Positions 1 through 9,198 of a stretch of 58,183 bases of DNA are shown here, one piece after another (the first letter of the stretch is position 1; the number at the start of each line of letters is the position of its first letter). The stretch spans positions 1 through 58,183 of the forward strand of contig JAUMXB010000015.1 of the NCBI GenBank assembly GCA_030529365.1, read 5' to 3'. Under the pieces are notes generated by a model. It saw nothing but the letters and a program-made list of their open reading frames with translations, was not told the origin of the DNA and searched no databases. The DNA is from Cardiobacteriaceae bacterium. Its GTDB lineage: Bacteria; Pseudomonadota; Gammaproteobacteria; Cardiobacteriales; Cardiobacteriaceae. Position numbers and translations under genes: made by a program.

Positions 1-342
1 AGACAGCCTGTTTTGCGAATATTCCTTATGACTATCTTTAGAGCGTTGGCTATATGAAAGCGGCTACTGTGATACAAGTTCTCGGCACTCATTCACCATG
101 AGACTGCGCCTGAGAACTTGTTTCAGGAATGGGCATCGGCTGTGGCTTGCAGATGATGACGCTGAGCATGACCGGAATGAGCTCTTGGCATCAAGTAAAA
201 GATTTTGCTGACAGAATTTCTGAGGAGAATGCAGACCATGATGTCAGCTTCAAAATTGAGACGTTGCCGTACACCATCACCAAGATTGGCAGTAAACGCT
301 GGTGTCATTGCGGGCCATTAGCACCAAGCATACAGGTAAATT
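1..342. other. Unassigned left edge without a recognisable gene
   Basis: No convincing gene is seen in this stretch. Open frames exist on both strands (129-446 plus, 123-308 minus), but neither has a clear ribosome site or a recognisable domain, and the plus frame runs into the palindromic repeat at 361-411. An imperfect inverted repeat CAAGTTCTC-GGC (75-86) / GCCTGAGAACTTG (108-120) flanks a 21-nt loop. In many gammaproteobacteria cdsA would follow uppS here, but no cdsA-like frame is present. The DNA is less GC-rich than the neighbouring genes and could be a decayed insertion; that is a guess. Confidence 0.4.
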
Positions 343-360
343 TATATAAATATCATTTTT

Positions 361-411
361 ATAGTAATTTTTTACCACATCAAGCGCTTTGGTTTGATAA
401 AAAATTACTAT
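361..411. repeat. AAGCGCTT palindromic repeat, copy 1 (single core)
   Basis: Core at 382-389. Arms ATAGTAATTTTTTA (361-374) and its exact complement (398-411) form a 14-bp stem. It lies directly after the uppS stop on the minus strand and may also act as a transcript end, although no separate terminator is seen. Confidence 0.85.
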
Positions 412-442
412 ATAAAGCGATTAATTTTATATTTTTTGCCAC

Positions 443-1144
443 CTAACCTTTGAGACCACCATAACGGCGATCACGTGCCCCATACTGCGCAAGGGCGGCA
501 TCGAAGTCGGCGGCTGTGAAATCCGGCCACAAGGTATCGCAAAAGACCATTTCCGCATAAGCCATTTCCCAGAGGTGGAAGTTGCTGATGCGCATTTCGC
601 CGCTGGTGCGGATAAGGAGATCGACGGGCGGCATGGCAGGCAACGGACGATATGCCGCAAAAGCATCGGCATCTATCGCCTCGGCGGCCATACCGGCGCG
701 CACGAGGTTGCGCGCGGTTTCCACAATGGCCCACTGGCCGCTGTAATTGATGGCGAAAACGATGTTGAGCGCCGTATTGTTTGCCGTTTGCGCTTCCACT
801 TCGTCCATGGCAGCCGCCAGTTTTGGGGAAAGCCCGGCACGGCTGCCGAGAAAATGGAGACGGATGCCGTTATCGCTCATTTGCCGCCATTTTTCCTGCA
901 AGGCGCTCAGCATGAGATCCATGAGAATGGAGACTTCAGCCTGCGGACGACGCCAGTTTTCAGTACTGAAGGCAAAAAGCGACAGCCAGGGAATCCCCGC
1001 CTTGCGGCAATGCGACACGATCCGCTCAACCGTGTCGCGTCCGGCACGATGGCCGAAGACACGCGGACGTCCGCGTTGCTTCGCCCAACGTCCGTTGCCG
1101 TCCATGATGATGGCAACATGCTCTGGCAGGGCATCCATCGCCAT
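443..1144 (-). CDS. uppS: Undecaprenyl diphosphate synthase
   Basis: This cis-prenyltransferase adds eight isopentenyl units to farnesyl diphosphate, giving the C55 carrier lipid for peptidoglycan and O-antigen. The 233-aa length is typical or slightly short. The N-terminal signature DGNGRWA (catalytic Asp15) and the later LLIRTSGEMRISNF block, holding the RTSGE motif for diphosphate binding, are intact, and so is the C-terminal LWPDF motif. The ATG at 1144 follows the frr stop by two bases, so it is translated from the pyrH-frr-uppS transcript. Unusually, no cdsA follows; the next DNA is a repeat and unassigned sequence. Confidence 0.97.
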   Translation of the reverse strand: MAMDALPEHVAIIMDGNGRWAKQRGRPRVFGHRAGRDTVERIVSHCRKAGIPWLSLFAFSTENWRRPQAEVSILMDLMLSALQEKWRQMSDNGIRLHFLGSRAGLSPKLAAAMDEVEAQTANNTALNIVFAINYSGQWAIVETARNLVRAGMAAEAIDADAFAAYRPLPAMPPVDLLIRTSGEMRISNFHLWEMAYAEMVFCDTLWPDFTAADFDAALAQYGARDRRYGGLKG

Positions 1145-1146
1145 GC

Positions 1147-1704
1147 TCAGATTTCCATCAGTTCCTGTTCTTTTTTCGCAAGCACTTTATCGACTTGCGC
1201 GACGTAGTTGTCCGTCAGCTTCTGGACTTCCGCTTCCGTGCGGCGCTCGTCGTCCTCGGAGATTTCCTTGTTGGTGACGAGCTGCTTTACGGCGTTATTG
1301 GCATCACGGCGAATGTTGCGCACGGCCACCTTGGCCTGCTCGCCTTCGCCACGCACGACTTTGACGAGCTCCTTGCGGCGCTCTTCGGTCAGCGGCGGCA
1401 GGTTGATGTGAATGTTTTGTCCGGCAGTGTTGGGCGTCAGGCCCAGATCGGAGTCGATCAGCGCTTTTTCAATCACTTTCACCATGTCGCGCTCCCAAAT
1501 CTGGATATTGAGGGTGCGATGGTCGGTGACTGTCACGTTGGCCGCCTGCGACAGCGGCACCAGGGAGCCGTAGTATTCCACTTGCACGTGATCCAGCAAC
1601 GCAGGATTGGCGCGGCCTGTGCGGATTTTTACCAGTTCGTTTTCCAGCGTGGCCACGCTTTTTTTCATGCGCGCTTCCGCGTCTTTGAGTACATCTTGAA
1701 TCAT
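1147..1704 (-). CDS. frr: Ribosome recycling factor
   Basis: RRF acts with EF-G to split post-termination ribosomes. The 185-aa length matches the family exactly. The N-terminus [20 protein letters not shown] and the conserved [11 protein letters not shown] segment, which lies in the long helical domain, are typical, as is the [14 protein letters not shown] stretch. It sits 11 bp downstream of pyrH and 2 bp upstream of uppS, the usual order, so cotranscription is likely. No anomalies seen. Confidence 0.98.
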   Translation of the reverse strand: MIQDVLKDAEARMKKSVATLENELVKIRTGRANPALLDHVQVEYYGSLVPLSQAANVTVTDHRTLNIQIWERDMVKVIEKALIDSDLGLTPNTAGQNIHINLPPLTEERRKELVKVVRGEGEQAKVAVRNIRRDANNAVKQLVTNKEISEDDERRTEAEVQKLTDNYVAQVDKVLAKKEQELMEI

Positions 1705-1715
1705 GAACAGTCCTT

Positions 1716-2438
1716 TTATGAATGAACAACCGTGCCGACGTCTTCGCCCATCACCGCGCGCACGATTTCACCCGGGCGGGTCATGTCGAACACGAGAAGC
1801 GGCATGTCATTGTCGCGGCACATCACGATTGACGTGGCATCCATGACTTGCAATCCCTCGGTCAGCACCTGCTGGTAGCTTAAAGAGGCGTATCTTACCG
1901 CATCTTGATGGCGTTTCGGGTCCTTTGTATAAATGCCGTCAACCTTGGTTGCCTTGAGCATGGCATCCACTTCCAGCTCGATTGCGCGCAGGCTGGCGGC
2001 GGAATCAGTGGTAAAGAAAGGATTGCCGGTGCCAGCCGCGCAAATGACCACCCGCCCCTTTTCCAGATGGCGAATAGCGCGGCGGCGGATAAACGATTCG
2101 CACACTTCCTCGATACGCAGGGCAGATGTAGTGCGCACCTCAAGCCCTTTTTGCTCCATGGCATCCTGCAATGCCAGTGCGTTCATGATGGTAGCCAGCA
2201 TCCCCATATGGTCGCCGGTCACCCGCTCCATGCCGAGCGCGGCCAATTGCGCGCCGCGAAAGAGATTGCCGCCGCCCACGACAATCGCCACTTGCACGCC
2301 TGCTTCCTGTAATGTTTTGACTTCCTCGGCGATGCGGGTGACCACACCTGCATCCAGACCGAAGGACTGTTCGCCCATCAGCGCTTCGCCGCTCATCTTC
2401 AACAGAATGCGGCGGTATTTCGGTTGTTTGTCCTGCAT
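1716..2438 (-). CDS. pyrH: Uridylate kinase (UMP kinase)
   Basis: It phosphorylates UMP to UDP in pyrimidine nucleotide synthesis; bacterial enzymes are hexameric, of the amino-acid-kinase fold, and are regulated by GTP and UTP. The 240-aa protein carries the N-terminal KMSGEAL loop, the glycine-rich [10 protein letters not shown] phosphate loop, the [15 protein letters not shown] region and [12 protein letters not shown]. It is separated from the upstream tsf gene by a strong terminator at 2488-2517, so pyrH probably starts a separate transcript with frr and uppS. An AACGGAGG-type ribosome site lies just upstream of the ATG. Confidence 0.98.
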   Translation of the reverse strand: MQDKQPKYRRILLKMSGEALMGEQSFGLDAGVVTRIAEEVKTLQEAGVQVAIVVGGGNLFRGAQLAALGMERVTGDHMGMLATIMNALALQDAMEQKGLEVRTTSALRIEEVCESFIRRRAIRHLEKGRVVICAAGTGNPFFTTDSAASLRAIELEVDAMLKATKVDGIYTKDPKRHQDAVRYASLSYQQVLTEGLQVMDATSIVMCRDNDMPLLVFDMTRPGEIVRAVMGEDVGTVVHS

Positions 2439-2487
2439 TAGAAGCCTCCGTTACCTATTGATATTGCGTTTTTACCTCATGACAGGC

Positions 2488-2517
2488 AAAAAAAACCGCC
2501 GTGGAATGCGGCGGTTT
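2488..2517 (-). terminator. Intrinsic terminator after tsf
   Basis: A 9-bp perfect stem, AAACCGCCG (2493-2501) with CGGCGGTTT (2509-2517) and a 7-nt loop, is followed on the minus strand by eight T residues. It separates rpsB-tsf from pyrH-frr-uppS. Confidence 0.9.
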
Positions 2518-2537
2518 GGGTTCGGCATGGCGAAAGG

Positions 2538-3419
2538 TTACTCACCTTTTGCCTGTGCCATGACTTCAGCCACGAAGTCGGTTTCTTCTTTTTCAATGCC
2601 TTCGCCCAGTTCATAGCGCACGAACTGAATCACCTTGGCATTGTGCTTGGCAAGCAGCTGCTCGATGGTTTGCTCCGGGTCTTTCACGAAAGACTGGCCC
2701 ATCAGGGTGACTTCGCCAAAGAGTTTCTTCATCGCGCCTTCTACCATTTTTTCAATGATATTGGCCGGCTTGCCGCTCGCTTGCGCCTTGGCGGTGTGGA
2801 TTTCGTTTTCCTTGTCGAGGAAATCCTGCGGCAGGGAAGCGGCATCGAGCGCAATCGGGTTGCTCGCAGCAATGTGCATGGCAATGTCTTTGGCAAGATT
2901 GATGTCGCCGCCTTCCACTTCTACCAGCACGCCGATTTTCTGGCCATGCAGATAAGAGCCGATCACGCCATTGGCGCTTGTCAGCGTCACAAAGCGGCGC
3001 ACGCTCATGTTCTCGCCGATTTTTGCCACCAGGGCACGGCGTTTTTCATCAACGGTCACGCCAGACTCGAATTCGCTCGCGTTCAGCGCATCAACGCCAT
3101 CAAGGCCTTTTTCACGTGCAATCACGGCCAAACGGCCGGCAAAGTCGCGGAACTCGTCGCCCATTGCCACGAAATCGGTTTCGCAGTTGGCTTCCAGCAG
3201 CGTAACAACCTTGTTGTCGGCAGACGCAGAAACCACCAAGGCGCCTTCGGCAGCCACACGGCCAGCTTTCTTGTCAGCCTTGGCCAGACCGGTTTTGCGC
3301 ATGTGCTCGATGGCCGCTTCGATGTCGCCGCCGACTTCCTGCAAAGCCTTTTTGCATTCCATCATGCCTGCGCCGGTACGCTCACGCAGCTCTTTCACCA
3401 ACTGGGCAGAAATACTCAT
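2538..3419 (-). CDS. tsf: Translation elongation factor Ts
   Basis: EF-Ts is the nucleotide-exchange factor that regenerates EF-Tu-GTP. The 293-aa protein has an N-terminal UBA-like domain ([20 protein letters not shown]), the CETDFVA motif near residue 80 whose Asp-Phe contacts EF-Tu, and the C-terminal dimerisation/core repeat. The gene lies 81 bp downstream of rpsB, the universal arrangement. The gap holds an inverted repeat CCGCATC (3472-3478) / GATGCGG (3489-3495) without a T-run, which could attenuate read-through. Confidence 0.98.
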   Translation of the reverse strand: MSISAQLVKELRERTGAGMMECKKALQEVGGDIEAAIEHMRKTGLAKADKKAGRVAAEGALVVSASADNKVVTLLEANCETDFVAMGDEFRDFAGRLAVIAREKGLDGVDALNASEFESGVTVDEKRRALVAKIGENMSVRRFVTLTSANGVIGSYLHGQKIGVLVEVEGGDINLAKDIAMHIAASNPIALDAASLPQDFLDKENEIHTAKAQASGKPANIIEKMVEGAMKKLFGEVTLMGQSFVKDPEQTIEQLLAKHNAKVIQFVRYELGEGIEKEETDFVAEVMAQAKGE

Positions 3420-3500
3420 TTATTCCGTTCTCCTAAATTTTAAAAATACTTGCCTGGCATGGCTCGCAGCGCCGCATCGGCGGCGCCGGATGCGGGCAGA

Positions 3501-4274
3501 TTATTCGCCGCTGTTGTCGCCTGCGTTTTCTTCAGCGCTTTCCACAACGCTCTCAAGCGCGGCTTCGGCATCTTCGCCACCACCGGTCACCACAGAGCTT
3601 TTCGCCGCCTGAATGGCATCGGCTGCCGCTTCCACGTAAAGGCGGATGGCGCGCACGGAGTCGTCGTTGCCCGGCACGATGTAATCAACGCCGTCAACCT
3701 GGTTGTTGGTATCGACAATGCCGACGACCGGAATGCCGAGCTTATTGGCTTCCTTGATGGCGATGTGCTCATGGCCCACGTCAATGACGAACAGCACGTC
3801 CGGCAATTGGCGCATGTGGCGGATGCCTTTCAGGGAACGCTCGAGTTTCTCACGCTCGCGGCCAAGCATGATAACTTCTTTTTTCGACAGTTTTTCGAAA
3901 GTGCCATCTTCGCCCATTTTCTCGATTTCTTCGAGGCGGCGGATGGACTGGCGGATGGTTTTGAAGTTGGTCATCATGCCGCCGAGCCAGCGGAAGTTGA
4001 CGTAGGGCATGCCGCAGCGGGTTGCCGCTTTTTCAACAGATTCGGTGGCGCTGCGCTTGGTGCCCACAAACATCACGCGGCCGCCATTGGCCACGACAGC
4101 GCCAAGGAAATTCAGGGCATCATTCAGCATCGGAACGGTTTTTTCGAGGTTGATGATGTGGATATCGCCGCGCTTGCCATAAATGTAAGGGGCCATCTTC
4201 GGGTTCCAGAAACGGGTGCGGTGACCGAAGTGCGCGCCAGCCTCGAACAGTTCGCGCATATTGACTGAACTCAT
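3501..4274 (-). CDS. rpsB: 30S ribosomal protein S2
   Basis: S2 binds the head-body junction of the 30S subunit. The start is placed at the ATG giving [18 protein letters not shown], the conserved S2 beginning; an upstream in-frame extension to 4319 runs through the structured leader and is not family-like. The protein is 257 aa. Typical motifs are [24 protein letters not shown], and [13 protein letters not shown] near residue 160. The C-terminal acidic tail ([19 protein letters not shown]) is family-typical. It heads rpsB-tsf. Confidence 0.98.
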   Translation of the reverse strand: MSSVNMRELFEAGAHFGHRTRFWNPKMAPYIYGKRGDIHIINLEKTVPMLNDALNFLGAVVANGGRVMFVGTKRSATESVEKAATRCGMPYVNFRWLGGMMTNFKTIRQSIRRLEEIEKMGEDGTFEKLSKKEVIMLGREREKLERSLKGIRHMRQLPDVLFVIDVGHEHIAIKEANKLGIPVVGIVDTNNQVDGVDYIVPGNDDSVRAIRLYVEAAADAIQAAKSSVVTGGGEDAEAALESVVESAEENAGDNSGE

Positions 4275-4372
4275 AAATACTCCAAATAAATAAAGGGTTT
4301 TGCCTCCAGACACCCGCAAGCACCAACCCGAAGCATGCTACGGGCACCCGGTGCGGCGTGATGGTGTCTGTG
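4275..4372 (-). promoter_or_regulatory. rpsB mRNA leader with a three-tier hairpin (candidate S2 autoregulatory element)
   Basis: Read on the minus strand, the DNA before rpsB folds into nested stems: CAGACACC/GGTGTCTG (4363-4370 with 4307-4314), GCACC/GGTGC (4350-4354 with 4320-4324) and CCCG/CGGG (4341-4344 with 4327-4330) around a 10-nt apical loop. Leaders of rpsB in gammaproteobacteria are known to bind S2 and repress rpsB-tsf. The position and nested shape fit that class, but homology to the described element has not been tested. A ribosome site (GGAG) follows the structure. Confidence 0.6.
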
Positions 4373-4441
4373 TGTTGTCTTGCCTTATCGGCGGGGGCTT
4401 TATACCATAGTCGCCCTTTTTTACCAACCGCTATTTGCCTC

Positions 4442-5236
4442 ATGGCCATTATCCTGAAAACGGCAAGCGACCTTGCCGCCATGCGCGAAGCCGGTGCAAT
4501 CGCCGCCGACGTGCTCGACATGATCACGCCCCATGTGCGTCCCGGCGTCACCACCGAAGCGCTTGACAAGCTCTGCCACGATTACATGCGCGACGTGCAC
4601 GGCGTGGTTTCCGCCTGTCTTGGCTACGGCAGCCCGCCCTTTCCCAAGGCCACCTGCATTTCCGTCAACCACGTGGTCTGCCACGGCATCCCCGGCAGCA
4701 AAATCCTGAAAGACGGCGACATCATCAATATCGACGTCACCGTCATCAAAGACGGCTTTCACGGCGACAGCAGCCGCATGTACACCGTCGGCAACATCAG
4801 CGTCATGGCCAGACGCCTGATAGACGTCACCTACGAAGCCATGTGGAAAGGCATACGCGCCGTAAAACCCGGCGCCACACTTGGCGACATCGGCCACATC
4901 ATCCAGACTTATGCCGAAGGCGAGCGCTTTTCCGTGGTGCGTGATTTTTGCGGTCACGGCATCGGCCGCGGCTTTCATGAAGACCCGCAAGTGCCGCACT
5001 ATGGCAAACCCGGCCTCGGCGTCACTCTGAAACCGGGCATGACCTTCACCATCGAACCCATGATCAATGCCGGCCGCGCCGCGCTGAAAATCCTCCCCGA
5101 CGGCTGGACAGCCGTTACCAAAGACCGCTCGCTCTCCGCGCAATGGGAGCACATGCTCGCCGTCACGGAAAGCGGCTATGAAATCTTCACCCTGAGCGCA
5201 GCAGAAAAAGCGCGCGGCATCAGCGCAACTGGATAA
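4442..5236 (+). CDS. map: Methionine aminopeptidase, type I
   Basis: It removes the initiator methionine from nascent proteins using a dinuclear metal site. The start at 4442 gives MAIILKTASDLAAMREAG, the normal beginning, and a 264-aa protein (E. coli length). Metal ligands sit in the expected motifs: IDVTVIKDGFHGD (two Asp), GHGIGRGFHE (His), TIEPM (Glu) and the C-terminal WEHMLAVTE (Glu). It is transcribed divergently from rpsB, a common arrangement. Confidence 0.97.
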   Translation: MAIILKTASDLAAMREAGAIAADVLDMITPHVRPGVTTEALDKLCHDYMRDVHGVVSACLGYGSPPFPKATCISVNHVVCHGIPGSKILKDGDIINIDVTVIKDGFHGDSSRMYTVGNISVMARRLIDVTYEAMWKGIRAVKPGATLGDIGHIIQTYAEGERFSVVRDFCGHGIGRGFHEDPQVPHYGKPGLGVTLKPGMTFTIEPMINAGRAALKILPDGWTAVTKDRSLSAQWEHMLAVTESGYEIFTLSAAEKARGISATG

Positions 5237-5252
5237 TTCACAAAACAGCATA

Positions 5253-5334
5253 AAATAGTATATTTTTACCAATTATAAGCGCTTGTCTTGAGAAAATTTA
5301 TCACTGCAAGCGCTTATGGTTGAGAAAATTTACC
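5253..5334. repeat. AAGCGCTT palindromic repeat, copy 2 (paired cores)
   Basis: Cores at 5277-5284 and 5308-5315, 31 bp apart start to start, surrounding a GAGAAAATTTATC palindrome. It fills most of the 224-bp gap between map and the next gene. Confidence 0.85.
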
Positions 5335-5460
5335 ATCCCCTTAAACTACCTTGCAAAACCCTTCCCCGCCCTGCCCCGGCAAAAACACGCAGCAAAGCAC
5401 AACATCAGCCTGTATCAATGCACAACCGAGCAGGTATAATCGCCGCTTTGCCAAAACTGC

Positions 5461-5742
5461 ATGTTAAAGCGCATCCTGACCCTCGTTCTCCTCCTCGCGG
5501 CGGGCGTATTCGGCGGCGCGAGAATCGGGCAACTGGCCAGCTACTGGTTCGCTCCCGACCTCTTTCGCCTCTACCTCGCGCCCGGCGACTACTGGCAGCG
5601 TCTGCCCCAGTGGCTCGTCCGCGATGATCCCACGGGGCTTACGCAAACCGTTCTCGCCTGTTCGCTTGGCGGCGGCGTGGCGGGCGGCGCCATCATGCTG
5701 GTGATGTATTACTACTTGAACCGACACAGGAAAAAACCATGA
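5461..5742 (+). CDS. Small two-helix membrane protein upstream of aspS
   Basis: A 93-aa protein with two hydrophobic segments, about residues 4-20 ([19 protein letters not shown]) and 67-85 ([18 protein letters not shown]). They are joined by a roughly 45-residue loop rich in Trp/Tyr/Leu, and the tail is basic (NRHRKKP). Its stop overlaps the aspS start (ATGA), which strongly suggests translational coupling and supports a real gene. No family is recognised. No good Shine-Dalgarno precedes the ATG, so the exact start is uncertain. Confidence 0.75.
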   Translation: MLKRILTLVLLLAAGVFGGARIGQLASYWFAPDLFRLYLAPGDYWQRLPQWLVRDDPTGLTQTVLACSLGGGVAGGAIMLVMYYYLNRHRKKP

Positions 5743-7523
5743 GCAAATATCGCACGCACTACGCGGCCGACGTCAACGAAGCCCTCGACGGGCAAACCGT
5801 GCGCGTTGCCGGCTGGGTACACCGCCGCCGCGACCACGGTGGCGTCATCTTCATCGATCTTCGCGACCGCAGCGGCCTCGTGCAAATCGTCATCGACCCC
5901 GATACCGCCGACGCCTTCGCCAAAGCCGAACAAGTGCGCAGCGAATATTGCCTCTCCGTCGAAGGCCGCGTGCGCCTGCGCCCGGAAGGTACCGCCAATG
6001 CCGACATGGCCAGCGGCAAAATCGAAATCCTTGCCAAGGAGCTAGACGTTCTCTCGCAATCGGCAGCGCTCCCCTTCCAGCTCGATGACGACGTCTCCGA
6101 AGAAGTGCGCCTCAAGCATCGCACCATCGACCTGCGCCGCGAGCAAATGCAGAAAAACCTCATCCTGCGCAGCAAAGTCGTCTCTGCCATGCGCCGCTAC
6201 CTCGACGGCCACGGCTTCATGGACATCGAAACCCCGATGCTCACCAAAGCCACCCCCGAAGGCGCGCGCGACTACCTCGTGCCCTCGCGCACCCACCCCG
6301 GCAAATTCTTCGCCCTGCCGCAATCGCCGCAAATCTTCAAACAAATGCTCATGATGAGCGGCTTTGACCGCTACTACCAAATCGTGCGCTGCTTCCGCGA
6401 CGAAGATCTCCGCGCCGACCGCCAGCCCGAATTCACCCAGCTCGACATCGAAACCAGCTTCCTCGAAGAAGAAGACATCCTGCAACTCATGGAAACCATG
6501 ATTCGCGGCATCTTCCAGGAACAGCTCGGCGTCGAACTCGTCAACCCCTTCCCGCGCATGACCTACCGCGAAGCCATGCGCCGCTATGCCTCCGACAAAC
6601 CGGATCTCCGCATCCCCCTCGAACTCGTTGACATCGACGACCTCGTCAAAGACTGCGAATTCAAAGTCTTCTCCGCCCCGGCCAAACAGGAAAACGGCCG
6701 CGTCGTCGCCCTGCGCCTGCCCGAAGGCGGCAAACTCACGCGCAAGGAAATCGACGACTACACCGCCTACGTCGCCCGCTACGGCGCTAAAGGCCTTGCC
6801 TACATCAAAGTCAATGACGCCAGCCAAGTCGAAGGCCTGCAAAGCCCCATCGTCAAATTCCTGGGCGATGCCGTCGCCATGGAAATCGTCAAGCGCGTCG
6901 GTGCCGAAAACGGCGACCTCATCTTCTTCGGCGCCGACAAGGCCAGCATCGTCAACGACGCCATCGGCGCCCTGCGCATCAAGCTCGGCCACGATCTCGG
7001 ACTGCTCACCCACGATTGGGCGCCGCTCTGGGTCATCGACTTCCCCATGTTCGAATTCGACGAAAAAGACGGCCGCTGGTACTCCATGCACCACCCCTTC
7101 ACCCAGCCGAAAACCCAAGACCTCAGCGAACTCGACCGCGATCCCGGCAACGTTCTCTCGCGCGCCTACGACATGGTGCTGAACGGCACCGAAGTCGGCG
7201 GTGGCTCCATCCGAATCCACCGCGAAGACATGCAGCAGCAAATCTTCAAAAGCCTCGGCATCAGCGACGAAGAAGCCCAGGAAAAATTCGGCTTCCTCCT
7301 CAATGCCCTGCGCTACGGCTGCCCGCCGCACGGCGGCATCGCCTTCGGTCTTGACCGCCTCATCATGCTCATGGCCGGCGCCAAATCCATCCGCGACGTC
7401 ATGGCCTTCCCGAAAACGCAAACCGCCTACTGCCTCTTGACCGATGCCCCGGCGGAAGTCTCCGACGCGCAGCTTAAGGAACTGCATATCCGCAAACGCC
7501 AGCAGGAAAAACCGGCAAATTAA
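5739..7523 (+). CDS. aspS: Aspartyl-tRNA synthetase
   Basis: A class II synthetase of bacterial type, 594 aa. An N-terminal OB-fold anticodon-binding domain (about residues 1-105) is followed by a catalytic core with motif 2 ([19 protein letters not shown], near 215-233) and motif 3 ([12 protein letters not shown], near 535). The large GAD insertion between them is typical of bacterial enzymes. It is coupled to the upstream membrane-protein gene by a 4-bp overlap and ends in a strong terminator. Whether it discriminates Asp from Asn tRNAs cannot be judged by eye. Confidence 0.98.
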   Translation: MSKYRTHYAADVNEALDGQTVRVAGWVHRRRDHGGVIFIDLRDRSGLVQIVIDPDTADAFAKAEQVRSEYCLSVEGRVRLRPEGTANADMASGKIEILAKELDVLSQSAALPFQLDDDVSEEVRLKHRTIDLRREQMQKNLILRSKVVSAMRRYLDGHGFMDIETPMLTKATPEGARDYLVPSRTHPGKFFALPQSPQIFKQMLMMSGFDRYYQIVRCFRDEDLRADRQPEFTQLDIETSFLEEEDILQLMETMIRGIFQEQLGVELVNPFPRMTYREAMRRYASDKPDLRIPLELVDIDDLVKDCEFKVFSAPAKQENGRVVALRLPEGGKLTRKEIDDYTAYVARYGAKGLAYIKVNDASQVEGLQSPIVKFLGDAVAMEIVKRVGAENGDLIFFGADKASIVNDAIGALRIKLGHDLGLLTHDWAPLWVIDFPMFEFDEKDGRWYSMHHPFTQPKTQDLSELDRDPGNVLSRAYDMVLNGTEVGGGSIRIHREDMQQQIFKSLGISDEEAQEKFGFLLNALRYGCPPHGGIAFGLDRLIMLMAGAKSIRDVMAFPKTQTAYCLLTDAPAEVSDAQLKELHIRKRQQEKPAN

Positions 7524-7530
7524 TAAACAA

Positions 7531-7558
7531 AAAGCGCTCCTTAGAGAGCGCTTTTTAA
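7531..7558 (+). terminator. Intrinsic terminator after aspS
   Basis: Stem AAAGCGCTC (7531-7539) / GAGCGCTTT (7546-7554) with a 6-nt loop and a T-run. It contains an AGCGCT palindrome like the dispersed repeats but lacks their arms, so it is classed as a plain terminator. Confidence 0.9.
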
Positions 7559-7573
7559 TTAAAGGGAAAGAGT

Positions 7574-8650
7574 ATGGAAAATTTACCTATAGATAAAGAT
7601 TTACTAATAAGATCACTAAAAAATCTTCAATCTATCTCCCGACAAGGATCTCAAGAGTCAGAAGATAAAATAAGATATTGTTATAAAATATTAGAGTTAA
7701 TAATTAGTTCTGAAGATTCCTGGAAAAGCCATTGTCCAATTTCATATAGAATTTACAAAGAAGAACTAGAAAATATTTTCAAAGAATTAACAGCTTCAAG
7801 CGATATTCACTATGATCGCTTAGTTTTTATTTTGAGCATCTTTCTCAAAGAAGCTAGCTTAACCATTGAGAGAATAGGAGAGAAGATATCAGAAGACATG
7901 AGACATTTGTTAAATGACTTGCAAAACAACTTAGTTCACATAGAAAACAGTATCCTTTTTAATCATATTTTGTATGAATTCCCGACAAAAGTTATAAACT
8001 ACTATATAAGTGACCTAGAATTCCAAAAAAAATATAAGTCACTACAAAAAGAATCATTCGAAAAATTTGATGAAATTATCAAAACATCAGAAAAACATCT
8101 AAATGAAATAAAAGAAAAACAAAAAATAGTTGAAATATTAAAAGTAGCTCTCGATAAGCAAGTTGAGGGATATAATTTTGTAGGGTTATCAAAGGGTTTT
8201 AAGAATCTTCTCAATGACAAAGAAAAAAGAAAAATTGAAGTATTTAAGTTTCTTATTTTAATGGGAACACTTACACTTTCTCCATTAATTTATCAGGTCT
8301 GGAGTATATTTCAAGATCAAAATTATAAATTTGTTTGGGAGAATGCTATCCCTGTGGTTGGTTTAGAACTAATTATGATATATTTTTTTCGAGTAGTTTT
8401 GTCACATTATCATTCTATTCAAACACAAATTATGCAACTTGAACTTCGTCAGTCTTTATGCCAATTTATTCAAAGTTATGTAGAATATGCGAAGAAAATG
8501 CGCAAAAATGGAGATGATAGTAGTAAGGATACACTTGATAAATTCGAAAACTTAATTTTTAGCAGCATCCTTTCCAATCCAGATAAGGTTCCAGGAACAT
8601 TTGACGGGATCGAAGGTTTGGCTTCCTTTCTGAAAGAGCTTAAGAAATAA
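7574..8650 (+). CDS. AT-rich membrane-anchored helical protein of unknown function
   Basis: The 358-aa protein is encoded in DNA that is strikingly AT-rich (many AAA, AAT, TTA, ATA codons) between GC-rich neighbours, which points to recent acquisition. A good ribosome site (AAAGGGAAAGAG) precedes the ATG. Residues 1-215 are predicted helical and charged, with Glu/Lys-rich stretches around 150-195 that look coiled-coil. Two hydrophobic segments follow (about 222-242 and 256-276). The C-terminal part (about 277-358) contains LRQSLCQFIQSYVEYA and GTFDGIEGLASFLKEL. No enzyme motif is seen. The layout resembles membrane-tethered accessory or defence proteins, but that is inference. Confidence 0.85.
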   Translation: MENLPIDKDLLIRSLKNLQSISRQGSQESEDKIRYCYKILELIISSEDSWKSHCPISYRIYKEELENIFKELTASSDIHYDRLVFILSIFLKEASLTIERIGEKISEDMRHLLNDLQNNLVHIENSILFNHILYEFPTKVINYYISDLEFQKKYKSLQKESFEKFDEIIKTSEKHLNEIKEKQKIVEILKVALDKQVEGYNFVGLSKGFKNLLNDKEKRKIEVFKFLILMGTLTLSPLIYQVWSIFQDQNYKFVWENAIPVVGLELIMIYFFRVVLSHYHSIQTQIMQLELRQSLCQFIQSYVEYAKKMRKNGDDSSKDTLDKFENLIFSSILSNPDKVPGTFDGIEGLASFLKELKK

Positions 8651-8695
8651 TTTTCTCGAAAAAAATTAATTACATTCTGTTCCAAGGGAATTAGT

Positions 8696-9052
8696 GTGAA
8701 AAAAGAAACGCTCGATCCTGCCGCCGCACAGGCGCGGATTCATGAAATCCAGCAACTCTATCGCGAATGGACGCAACTGCTTCCCAAGCTGGAAGCGGCG
8801 AAGGCCGATTGGCAGCGCGGGATAGAGATCATGCAAAAGCTCGCCCATTTCTATTTCGAGGGCGAGTATTTGCAATATCATCAGGCGATTGAGGAAGGTT
8901 TGCCTGTCGATTTGCGTACCGAGGGCGAATACAGCGTGATGAGCGAGGATGCAATCTGGAATGCCTTTCACGAACAGGATGCGCTCGCCTGGCAGCGCTT
9001 GCGCTCGGCCATTGCCGTGCTGGATCGCTATGGCGAAGAGGCTTCCGCCTGA
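8696..9052 (+). CDS. DUF4298 family protein
   Basis: A 118-aa soluble, largely helical protein. It is recognised from the middle-to-C-terminal pattern GEYSVMSEDAIWNAFHEQ, the conserved YSVLSEDxxWN block of DUF4298, preceded by an YYxxxxIEEGLPVDL-like strip. Start GTG at 8696 has an AAGGGAA ribosome site. The function of the family is unknown to me. Codon use is typical of the host, unlike the gene just upstream, so the two do not look co-acquired. Confidence 0.8.
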   Translation: MKKETLDPAAAQARIHEIQQLYREWTQLLPKLEAAKADWQRGIEIMQKLAHFYFEGEYLQYHQAIEEGLPVDLRTEGEYSVMSEDAIWNAFHEQDALAWQRLRSAIAVLDRYGEEASA

Positions 9053-9112
9053 TGCCCGAAATCTTTCGGCAGGCTTGAGGAAAAGATCCGCCCATTTCTT
9101 CAGCCAATCATC

Positions 9113-9198
9113 GTGAGAAATTTTCTCATCAAAAAGCGCTTTACGTGATACATTTTCTCACCATAAGCGCTTAATAGTGGTAAAAAACCTCTATTTTT
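9113..9198. repeat. AAGCGCTT palindromic repeat, copy 3 (paired cores)
   Basis: Cores at 9134-9141 and 9165-9172, 31 bp apart, flanked by TGAGAAATTTTCTCA and GGTAAAAAACC-type arms. It forms the left part of the duplicated block described next. Confidence 0.85.

Noticed and set aside
129-446. Plus-strand open frame of 105 codons at the left edge
   Set aside because: No ribosome site, no recognisable domain, low-quality composition, and it runs through palindromic repeat copy 1.
5253-5334. Paired AAGCGCTT cores as CRISPR repeats
   Set aside because: Never more than two cores per site, the intervening sequence is itself palindromic and shared between sites, and there are no cas genes.
6042-7487. 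Long minus-strand open frame opposite aspS (481 codons)
   Set aside because: Shadow of aspS caused by GC-rich codon bias; composition dominated by Ala/Val/Phe/Glu and no domain.
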